In this document: positions 56,463 to 64,000 of the stretch, piece by piece
How positions within the stretch are numbered: the first letter of the stretch is position 1
How the letters are laid out: every line of letters starts with the position of its first letter
Source of the DNA: Methylobacillus gramineus
GTDB lineage: Bacteria > Pseudomonadota > Gammaproteobacteria > Burkholderiales > Methylophilaceae
Assembly: GCF_020532675.1 (NCBI RefSeq)
Contig: NZ_JAJAVE010000003.1
Location: forward strand, 682,001-746,000
Direction: 5' to 3'
Length of the DNA stretch: 64,000 bases
Notes under the pieces: model-generated
Told to the model about the DNA's origin: nothing
The model's input: the letters and a program-made list of their open reading frames with translations, nothing else
Databases searched by the model: none
Position numbers and translations under genes: made by a program

Positions 56463-58181
56463 ATGAGATGGATTTACGATTTAAAAGTCAGCAACAAGCT
56501 GATACTGGGGTTTGTATTTGTACTGGCTTTAACCAGTATTTTAGGGCTGTTTTCTATCATGCAATTAAGGACGGTGAATCAGGCATCTACCGATATTAGC
56601 GAGAATTGGTTACCCAGTGCCGAGTTCACGCTGGAAATGAAGGCCATGTTGGGGCGAATGCGTGTTCAGGAACTGCAACACATCCTGTCATCCAGCGAGG
56701 ATGAATATTCGCGCTATGAAGCGCAGTTTGATAAGTTTTTAAGTGAGTTCCAGACCAGCATGAAACGCTATGACGGTGTGGTGAGCGAGCCCAGGGAAAA
56801 AGAGCTTCTTCCCAAGATTAAGAGTGAATTTGAGCTGTACATGAGCGAGCACGGAAAGATTGTGGCGCTATCCAGAAATAACCAGAATGATGAGGCACGT
56901 ACTTTATTAAGAGGCAAGTCATTTGAGATGGTCAATCTCATTAATGATCAGGTGGATGAGTTAGTCAATTTGAATACCCTGGGCGCGCAACATGCGAGCG
57001 AAATGGCGGTGTCCACCTATGACACAGCCAGGATATGGATCATTGTATTGCTCATCAGCTGTGTGACGCTGGGCTTGGTATCGGCGGTATGGATAGCAAG
57101 GATGATCGCGGAACCATTGCTGGTCGCCGTTAATATTGCCCAACGTGTTGCTGGCGGTGACTTGACTGCCCAAATTGAAGTGACATCGAAGGATGAAACC
57201 GGGGAACTCATGAAGGCGCTCAAGCTGATGAATGACAACCTCTCCAATATTGTCGGGGAAGTGCGAAGTGGCACCGATACGATCGCCACGGCGTCCAGTG
57301 AAATTGCCACTGGTAATCTGGATCTATCATCGCGTACTGAAGAACAGGCAAGCTCTCTGGAGGAAACGGCTTCCGCAATGGAGGAGCTGACTTCTACCGT
57401 GAAGCAGAATGCTGACAATGCCCGCCAGGCTAACCAGCTTGCGGCTTCTGCTTCCCAGGTGGCAGTACAGGGTGGCGAGGTGGTGGATCAAGTGATTTCG
57501 ACCATGGCGGCTATTAATGAGTCATCCAAGCGCATTGCCGATATTATCGGAGTGATTGATGGCATTGCGTTCCAGACCAATATCCTTGCCTTGAATGCCG
57601 CGGTTGAAGCGGCACGTGCGGGTGAGCAAGGGCGTGGTTTTGCTGTGGTGGCGACAGAAGTGCGCAGTCTGGCACAACGCTCAGCCAATGCTGCCAAGGA
57701 AATCAAGAGCCTGATTGGCGATTCGGTGGATAGCGTCAGTGCCGGAAGCAAGCTGGTGGAGCAGGCTGGTTCTACCATGAGTGAGGTGGTGAATAGCGTG
57801 AAGCGCGTCACCGATATTGTGAGTGAAATCAGCGCGGCCAGTGAAGAGCAAAGCACCGGCATTGAACAGGTCAACCAGGCCATTATGCAAATGGACGAAG
57901 TAACGCAGCAGAATGCAGCGTTGGTGGAAGAAGCTGCCGCTGCATCACAGTCTTTGCAGGATCAGGCCAGCAGCCTTGCCAGTGCTGTCAGTATATTTAA
58001 AATCAATGGCTGGCAACCTAAGGCAGCAGTGGCCGAGGTCGTGAAATCCAGGCCTGTAACCGTAAAAGCGAAGGCAGGCAAGCCGGTGGTGAGCCGTCGT
58101 GCAAAGCCTGTTACGCCCTCGACTACTAGCGCTTCTCCGGCATCTGCGGCGATATCAGGAGATGACTGGGCTGAGTTTTAG
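56463..58181 (+). CDS. Methyl-accepting chemotaxis protein (receptor 2)
   Basis: A 572-residue receptor. TM1 (about 13-33), a periplasmic four-helix-bundle sensor (about 34-188), TM2 (about 190-212), HAMP and a signalling hairpin almost identical to receptor 1 are present. It ends in DDWAEF, again a CheR/CheB-docking pentapeptide. GGA precedes the ATG. A sigma-28-type -10 upstream suggests expression with the flagellar regulon. The different sensor domain implies a different stimulus from receptor 1. Confidence 0.93.
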   Translation: MRWIYDLKVSNKLILGFVFVLALTSILGLFSIMQLRTVNQASTDISENWLPSAEFTLEMKAMLGRMRVQELQHILSSSEDEYSRYEAQFDKFLSEFQTSMKRYDGVVSEPREKELLPKIKSEFELYMSEHGKIVALSRNNQNDEARTLLRGKSFEMVNLINDQVDELVNLNTLGAQHASEMAVSTYDTARIWIIVLLISCVTLGLVSAVWIARMIAEPLLVAVNIAQRVAGGDLTAQIEVTSKDETGELMKALKLMNDNLSNIVGEVRSGTDTIATASSEIATGNLDLSSRTEEQASSLEETASAMEELTSTVKQNADNARQANQLAASASQVAVQGGEVVDQVISTMAAINESSKRIADIIGVIDGIAFQTNILALNAAVEAARAGEQGRGFAVVATEVRSLAQRSANAAKEIKSLIGDSVDSVSAGSKLVEQAGSTMSEVVNSVKRVTDIVSEISAASEEQSTGIEQVNQAIMQMDEVTQQNAALVEEAAAASQSLQDQASSLASAVSIFKINGWQPKAAVAEVVKSRPVTVKAKAGKPVVSRRAKPVTPSTTSASPASAAISGDDWAEF

Positions 58182-58193
58182 CTTCTTCAATGC

Positions 58194-58228
58194 AATAAAA
58201 AAGCCGGGGTAAGCCCGGCTTTTTTATT
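58194..58228. terminator. Bidirectional terminator between receptor 2 and adk
   Basis: The 15-bp stem AATAAAAAAGCCGGG/CCCGGCTTTTTTATT with loop GTAAG has A- and T-runs on both sides and serves the convergent adk gene as well. Confidence 0.95.
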
Positions 58229-58242
58229 GGTGTTTTTTTATG

Positions 58243-58926
<684 letters not shown>

Positions 58927-58937
58927 TCAGTAGCTAT

Positions 58938-59705
58938 CTATGCGGCCAGGTAATTGGCGATATTGACGAACTCTGCGATGGATAGGTTTTCTGCGCGCAA
59001 TTGTGAATCCAGTCCCAGTGCGCTAAAGCCTGCATCGTCCAGCAAGCCTTTCAGTGTATTGCGTAAAGTTTTCCGGCGTTGGCCAAATGCGCTGGTGACT
59101 ATCTTGGCTAATAACGCCTCATCTTTTGCCGGATAAGGCAGGGTGGCAAACGGGATGGCCCTGACAAAAGCAGATTCTACTTTAGGCGCTGGTTCAAATG
59201 CCTCTGGTGGTACGGTGATCAGGTATTCCATGTGCAGCCGATATTGCAGCATCACAGACAAGCGGCCATAGCTTGGTGTAGACGGGGCTGCCACCATGCG
59301 TTCCACCACTTCCTTCTGCAGCATGAAATGCATGTCGATAATATGCGATACATTGTCCAGCAAGTGGAACAGGATGGGCGTGGAGATATTGTATGGCAGG
59401 TTGCCTACGACACGGATGCGGTCACTCACCTGTGTAAAGTCAAACTTCAAGGCATCGCTGTTGTGGATGGTCACTTTGCCTGCAGGATAGACTCCTTGCA
59501 TCCAGCTAATGATGTCACGGTCTATTTCCACCACGTGCAAGTGATCAAGATGCTGCAATAGTGGTTGTGTCATGGCGCCCAGGCCAGGCCCAATTTCAAT
59601 CATGATGTCCTGGGACTGGGGGGCAATGGCGTCTATCAGGCTGTTGATAATGGCGCGATCAGTCAGGAAGTTCTGGCCAAACCTTTTTTTTGCGATATGT
59701 TTCAT
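58938..59705 (-). CDS. rsmA: 16S rRNA dimethyladenosine transferase RsmA (KsgA)
   Basis: A 255-residue methyltransferase that dimethylates two adenines near the 3' end of 16S rRNA. The N-terminal RFGQNFLTDRAII, the AdoMet motif IEIGPGLGAMT, the catalytic NLPYNIS and the C-terminal RRKTLRNTLKG segment are all visible. It overlaps pdxA by four bases and ends the lptD-surA-pdxA-rsmA operon. Confidence 0.96.
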   Translation of the reverse strand: MKHIAKKRFGQNFLTDRAIINSLIDAIAPQSQDIMIEIGPGLGAMTQPLLQHLDHLHVVEIDRDIISWMQGVYPAGKVTIHNSDALKFDFTQVSDRIRVVGNLPYNISTPILFHLLDNVSHIIDMHFMLQKEVVERMVAAPSTPSYGRLSVMLQYRLHMEYLITVPPEAFEPAPKVESAFVRAIPFATLPYPAKDEALLAKIVTSAFGQRRKTLRNTLKGLLDDAGFSALGLDSQLRAENLSIAEFVNIANYLAA

Positions 59706-60700
59706 GCGGGTTTCCGGCCATGTTGGGCAAGGGTAATGGCAAGGTCTATGGCAGCTAGCAGGCTGCCGATCTCGATGTTGCCGTGTCCGGCAAGATCAAG
59801 TGCTGTACCGTGATCAACCGAGGTGCGGATAATGGGCAGGCCCAGCGTGACATTAATGCCGCCGCCAAAACTGGCATGTTTCAATACTGGCAGGCCCTGG
59901 TCGTGATACATCGCCAGTACGCAATCGCCTTGTTGCAGATTGTGCTGGGTGAATAAAGTATCGGCAGGCAGCGGGCCTTTGAGTTGCATGCCTTCACTCC
60001 GTAATGCCTCCAGCACGGGCGTGATGACATTAATCTCTTCCATGCCCAAATGCCCGCCTTCCCCCGCGTGAGGGTTGAGGCCAGTGACTAGGATACGCGG
60101 ATGGCTGATGCCAAATTTTGTGACCAGATCGTGATGCAGAATACGGATAGTGGTTGCCAGGCTTTCTTTCGTAATCGCCTGGCTCACCTCTGCCAAAGGT
60201 AAATGCGTGGTTGCCAGTGCGACCCGGAGGTTGCCGCCCACCAGCATCATGACAACCTGGGCGCGGGCAGTGCGTTCTGCGAGGAACTCTGTATGGCCCG
60301 TGAAGGCAATCCCAGCATCATTAATGATGCCTTTATGCACCGGTGCGGTGACCATGGCATCGAATTCATGGCTGACGCAACCGTCTATGGCACGCTCCAG
60401 CGTATGCAATACATATTGCCCATTGCGGCTATCCAGTTGACCTGCCACCACTGGGGCAGCAACGGGTATGTGCAATACGTTCAGCGTATTGTTCCCTTGA
60501 TGAATGCTGTTATGTCCGCTTTGATAAGGTATGACGGCCAGCGGCAGGCCAAGTTGATGCGCGCGCTCAATCAGCACCTGCTGGTCGGCGATCACGACAA
60601 TGCTGGCCGCTATCGGAAGACTGGCCAGCATGACACAGAGATCAATGCCTATGCCTGCTGGTTCCCCTGCAGTGAGGGCAATATGCGTCAGAGTGCTCAC
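59702..60700 (-). CDS. pdxA: 4-hydroxythreonine-4-phosphate dehydrogenase
   Basis: A 332-residue enzyme of the pyridoxal-5'-phosphate pathway. Family motifs are LTAGEPAGIGIDL at the start, APVHKGIINDAGIAFTGHTEFLAE, the metal ligand in TTHLPL, ILVTGLNPHAGEGGHLG and LPADTLF...AMYHDQGLPVLK. GTG at 60700, just past the surA stop, gives the normal length (about 330); the ATG at 60739 would start inside surA. No strong ribosome site is visible, so coupling to surA is likely. Confidence 0.93.
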   Translation of the reverse strand: MSTLTHIALTAGEPAGIGIDLCVMLASLPIAASIVVIADQQVLIERAHQLGLPLAVIPYQSGHNSIHQGNNTLNVLHIPVAAPVVAGQLDSRNGQYVLHTLERAIDGCVSHEFDAMVTAPVHKGIINDAGIAFTGHTEFLAERTARAQVVMMLVGGNLRVALATTHLPLAEVSQAITKESLATTIRILHHDLVTKFGISHPRILVTGLNPHAGEGGHLGMEEINVITPVLEALRSEGMQLKGPLPADTLFTQHNLQQGDCVLAMYHDQGLPVLKHASFGGGINVTLGLPIIRTSVDHGTALDLAGHGNIEIGSLLAAIDLAITLAQHGRKPA

Positions 60701-60707
60701 CGCTTGA

Positions 60708-62027
60708 CTAGTATTTATCTTCCAGGCGGTATTCAACATAGGCGCGATCACGCAGTTCGCGCACCCAGTCCTGGTAGCCCTCATCAGACTTGCGTGCGCG
60801 TATTTCCTGGCGTGCCTTGAGACGTGCGGCTTCCTTGCTCATGTCCTGCTTACGCCGCTCCAATACCTGAATGATGTGCCAGCCAAAAGGCGTACGCACA
60901 GGCTGGCTGATTTCGTTTGGTTGCAGTGCATCCATGACTTTTTCAAACTGTGGAACCGTGTCTCCTGGATTGGTCCAGCCCAGATCACCACCGTTATTGG
61001 CCGACGCATCTTCAGAGAACTGGCGTGCCAGTTCTGCAAAATCGGTACCGTTATCCAGACGTTCCTTAATTGAGCCTATCTTGTGTTCAGCATCTTTCTC
61101 TGACACCACCTCACTCAATTTGATCAGGATGTGCCTGACGTGCGTCTGGTCGACTACCAGAGGTGAGCTGCCACCACGGCGGTTCGAGAGTTTAAGGATG
61201 TGATAGCCATTGGGACTGCGCAAAATTGCGGTGAGTTGGCCTGCCTGCAAGGGCTGCAGGGCATCTACGAATAGAGAGGGTAGTTGTGATGCGGTTTTCC
61301 AGCCCAGACTGCCGCCTTCCAGCGCATTGGGGGCATCAGAATAAGCAGCTGACACTTGGGCGAAATCAGTCCCTGACTGCAGCGCTTTCAACGCGGTTTC
61401 AGCCTTGGCCTTGAGTTTCTGCAACTCTTCCGGGTTCCCTTCTTCCGGGGCACGTATCAGGATATGTGAAATCTCGAATTCATCCTGAATATCATTGCGC
61501 GATGACTGGGTGGTCAGGTAATTATCAATTTCAGACTCTGTGACATTCATGCGATTGTCAACTTCACGCTCGCGCAGGCGGGCCAAAATGATTTCATTCC
61601 GAATGTCTTCACGGAATTTTCGATACGGAATGCCTTCTGTTTCCAGTGCTTTCCTGAACTCGCCAGCACTGAGTTTATTTTGCTCAGCGATACGTTCTAT
61701 CGTTTTATCCAGTTGTGCGTCATCGACACGCAATCCAGTTTGACTGGCGTATTGCAACTGCAGTCTGTCGTTAATCAATCGCTCCAGAATCTGCTTTTCC
61801 AGCACTTCTCGCGGAGGTAGTTGTGTGCCTTGCTTTTCCAGCTGGGCAGTCACGGTTTGAATGCGATCAGCCAGTTCTTTTTCCGTAATGACGGCTTGGT
61901 CAACGATCGCCACAATCCGGTCTATCTTGGCGACTTCTGCCGCCGCCATGGCCTGGCTGCTGCTAATGGATAGGGTGATGAGGGCAAAGAAAAGCTTTGC
62001 CAGTGCTGTTATAGAGAGATTGCGCAT
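60708..62027 (-). CDS. surA: Periplasmic chaperone/peptidyl-prolyl isomerase SurA
   Basis: A 439-residue periplasmic chaperone for outer-membrane proteins. The signal peptide ends QAMA (about residues 1-28), the SurA N-domain follows (about 30-170), then two parvulin domains (each with the FAQVSAAYSDAPNALEGGSLGW / FAELARQFSEDASANNGGDLGW type signature) and a short C-terminal helix. It follows lptD by seven bases. SurA helps assemble LptD, encoded just upstream. Confidence 0.95.
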   Translation of the reverse strand: MRNLSITALAKLFFALITLSISSSQAMAAAEVAKIDRIVAIVDQAVITEKELADRIQTVTAQLEKQGTQLPPREVLEKQILERLINDRLQLQYASQTGLRVDDAQLDKTIERIAEQNKLSAGEFRKALETEGIPYRKFREDIRNEIILARLREREVDNRMNVTESEIDNYLTTQSSRNDIQDEFEISHILIRAPEEGNPEELQKLKAKAETALKALQSGTDFAQVSAAYSDAPNALEGGSLGWKTASQLPSLFVDALQPLQAGQLTAILRSPNGYHILKLSNRRGGSSPLVVDQTHVRHILIKLSEVVSEKDAEHKIGSIKERLDNGTDFAELARQFSEDASANNGGDLGWTNPGDTVPQFEKVMDALQPNEISQPVRTPFGWHIIQVLERRKQDMSKEAARLKARQEIRARKSDEGYQDWVRELRDRAYVEYRLEDKY

Positions 62028-62034
62028 AGGGTAA

Positions 62035-64000
62035 TTACTGGTAGGAGTCCGGAATCAGGCTGGAGCTAGTATAGCCGGGAATGGCTCGGTTAAGAAGTTT
62101 TAGCGGATTCTGCCCGATAGAGGCCAGGCCGCCCAGCTCAAGTTGGAAATAAAGCGCATAGTTGGCATCAGCCGTCGCGGTGGATACCCGCTGCATCACG
62201 GTTCTGGCCTGCCAGCACCCAGCGTCGTATTCCAGCCCGGCAATACCTTCAATCGGTTGGTTTTCACGCAGGGAGTAGTTCCAGCGCCCCAGACCATACC
62301 AGCCTTTGCCAAGAGGCCATTGCCCAGATAAGTTGATTTGCTCCAGCCGGTCTTCTGTATAACGGTAGCCGATATTCAGCGTTTTGCCCGGTTCAGGGTT
62401 ATAGCGCGCACTGATGTTGTTGCGCACATAGACATTGCGATCGGTGTTGTACTGGCCAAAGATGTCGATGTTCCAGTTGTTGAGCAGACGTGCAGTGATT
62501 TCACCGATGATGTCCGAGGTGTCACCGGAACGTGGTGTGGCGCCTGGCAGGTAGACTTTTTCATCGGCAAAGTAATAACGTTGCCCTAGGGTAAAGGCCA
62601 TACGCTGTTCACCGGTTTTCTTGCTCACAAGTCTGCTGGTGACTGCCATGGTTACTTGGTTGGCATTGTTGATACGGTCATTACCGGTAAACTGGTTTTC
62701 GATAAATAGCGAGCCCATATTCAAGTCAGCCAGGCTGGAGTCATACACCGGAATCGATGACTGGTCGCGATAGGGAATGTAGGTATAGTACAAGCGCGGT
62801 TCCAGCGTTTGCGTATAGCGATTCTTGACGATGCGTACATCGCGGTCAAAGTAGAGGCCACTATCTACACTGAAGATGGGCAGGTTACGACTTTGTGATT
62901 CGTAGAAGCCTGAGCTGGCAATGCCATTCCGATCGGTTAGCGTAAAGTCGCCGTTATCCACCTGGTAACTGGTATGGTGCAGGCCGAGTTTGGGCGTGAT
63001 ATAGCCATAAGGACGTGCCATCGGCAGGCTGATGCTTGGGTAAGCCACCAGACGCTTGCCTGTCACCAGTGTATTCAGCGTGCCGCCAGAGAGAGTGGCT
63101 TGTGTACTGACGGCATTGGAATCACGATCAAAATTGGCCCATTGGGTCTGCAGGTTGACAGTGAATGGACCCCAGTCATCATTGGCTGCCAGGGTTAATT
63201 GCGGCAAGCGCTGCAATGGGTAGTTCAGGCCATCCAGTGTCTGGAATTTTTGTACCAACGCATTGAAGTTCCAGATGTCATCCGTGTAATTGACGTAAGC
63301 CTGTTGTGGCAGGTTCACACGGCTGGTGGTGACAATGCGGGTGGACATTTCAGAAAAGTATTTGTCGTCCGACACTTTTTCCAGGTTGTAGGCTGCGGTC
63401 CAGCCATTATGGAAATCGTGCAAATGTGCAAACTTGGCGTAGTAACGGTTTTCACCGCTGCTGGTATCGCTGGGCAGGTACTCTAAATTGGCAGTACCAC
63501 GATAGTTTTCATTGAGGTAACGGAACTCACCTTGGTACTGCAGGCCACGTTTACTCAAGTAACGGGTAGCAACAGTGGCATCCATATCGGGCGCAATATT
63601 GATGTAGTAGGGTGTCAGTAACTCGAAACCGCTGCGGCTGGTGGTGCCCCAAGTAGGAGCAAGCAGGCCCGATTTTCTCTGGTTAAGGAAGGAAAAGTCT
63701 ATCCAGGGCGTATATAGAATGGGCACACCCTTGAACTCAACGCGGGCATTACGGGCAGTCCCGGTCTTGGTGTAATCATCCAGCTGGAGTTCTTTGGCTT
63801 TCACGTACCAATCATCAGAGCCCACTTCACAGGTAGTGTAACGAGCACTCTTGAGCCGCTTGTGATCTGGACCTTCAAATACCACACCTTTGGCATCGCC
63901 GCGGGAGGCTCCCTGTTTACGGCTAAGCCCGGGGGCATAACCACTGTCTTCAATATTCTGTTGCGTTAAAGATTGATTGGTTCCGGCGGTGTTGTATGAG
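62035..64000 (-). CDS. lptD: LPS-assembly protein LptD, N-terminus cut by window edge
   Basis: The frame is open to the window end; 655 residues are visible. It begins inside the periplasmic OstA-like domain ([41 protein letters not shown]) and continues into a long C-terminal beta-barrel. LptD transports LPS to the outer leaflet together with the lipoprotein LptE (encoded at 50.5-51.0 kb). The upstream Cys/signal region is outside the window. The first ATG-like codon inside the window (GTG 63885) is not the real start. Confidence 0.95.
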   Translation of the reverse strand, partial: SYNTAGTNQSLTQQNIEDSGYAPGLSRKQGASRGDAKGVVFEGPDHKRLKSARYTTCEVGSDDWYVKAKELQLDDYTKTGTARNARVEFKGVPILYTPWIDFSFLNQRKSGLLAPTWGTTSRSGFELLTPYYINIAPDMDATVATRYLSKRGLQYQGEFRYLNENYRGTANLEYLPSDTSSGENRYYAKFAHLHDFHNGWTAAYNLEKVSDDKYFSEMSTRIVTTSRVNLPQQAYVNYTDDIWNFNALVQKFQTLDGLNYPLQRLPQLTLAANDDWGPFTVNLQTQWANFDRDSNAVSTQATLSGGTLNTLVTGKRLVAYPSISLPMARPYGYITPKLGLHHTSYQVDNGDFTLTDRNGIASSGFYESQSRNLPIFSVDSGLYFDRDVRIVKNRYTQTLEPRLYYTYIPYRDQSSIPVYDSSLADLNMGSLFIENQFTGNDRINNANQVTMAVTSRLVSKKTGEQRMAFTLGQRYYFADEKVYLPGATPRSGDTSDIIGEITARLLNNWNIDIFGQYNTDRNVYVRNNISARYNPEPGKTLNIGYRYTEDRLEQINLSGQWPLGKGWYGLGRWNYSLRENQPIEGIAGLEYDAGCWQARTVMQRVSTATADANYALYFQLELGGLASIGQNPLKLLNRAIPGYTSSSLIPDSYQ

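Overview
The window is a stretch of chromosome from a Gram-negative bacterium, most likely a betaproteobacterium. The gene order and proteins (rhodanese-grxC-secB-gpsA, bioB-bioF-bioH-bioC-bioD, leuS-lptE-holA-proA-nadD, RegB/RegA, lptD-surA-pdxA-rsmA) and the moderate GC content suggest the Methylophilaceae (Methylobacillus/Methylovorus-like methylotrophs). The family placement is inference from recall of such genomes, not from a search. No rRNA, tRNA, CRISPR array, insertion sequence or phage gene was recognised. Both ends cut genes: a DUF808/YedI membrane protein on the left and lptD on the right.

Layout. 1-8.5 kb, almost all minus strand: DUF808 protein, zinc alcohol dehydrogenase, DoxX protein, catalase, then the ppsA/PEP-synthase-regulator pair. 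8-10.5 kb: a redox two-component system (RegB sensor with its quinone motif and redox cysteine, RegA regulator) divergent from a small periplasmic cytochrome c; the spacer carries an array of RegA/PrrA-type half-sites and another palindrome lies behind the cytochrome gene. 10.5-14.9 kb: a metal-uptake operon (DUF2946 protein, TonB-dependent receptor, PepSY membrane protein) and a divergent exported protein. 15-24 kb: clpB with a sigma-32 promoter, a lipoprotein, a cyclic-nucleotide-domain/AI-2E permease fusion, yjbQ and a siderophore-type TonB receptor. 22.9-29.9 kb: envC-like factor with gpmI; rhodanese, grxC, secB, SH3 protein and gpsA; comF with trmL.

30-42.1 kb looks accessory: a LysR regulator, a 76-residue orphan protein with its own terminator, a YtfG-type quinone reductase divergent from a TetR regulator, a complete RND efflux operon divergent from its own TetR regulator across an 18-bp dyad, and three tandem paralogous small proteins of unknown function. 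It is bracketed by two inverted copies of one small membrane-protein family (30.05-30.46 kb and 42.38-42.77 kb). Core genes resume with biotin synthesis (42.8-47.4 kb; no bioA here), the leuS-to-nadD operon (47.5-53.5 kb), cheW and two tandem chemoreceptors with near-identical signalling domains and terminators (53.8-58.2 kb), adk, and the outer-membrane-biogenesis/pyridoxal/ribosome operon lptD-surA-pdxA-rsmA.

Themes are envelope biogenesis, redox and oxidative stress, metal uptake, biotin supply and chemotaxis. The points most worth following are the RegA-type operator array and possible small RNA around the cytochrome gene, the triplet small-protein family with a 14-bp palindrome upstream, the accessory block bracketed by inverted paralogues, and the cyclic-nucleotide/permease fusion.
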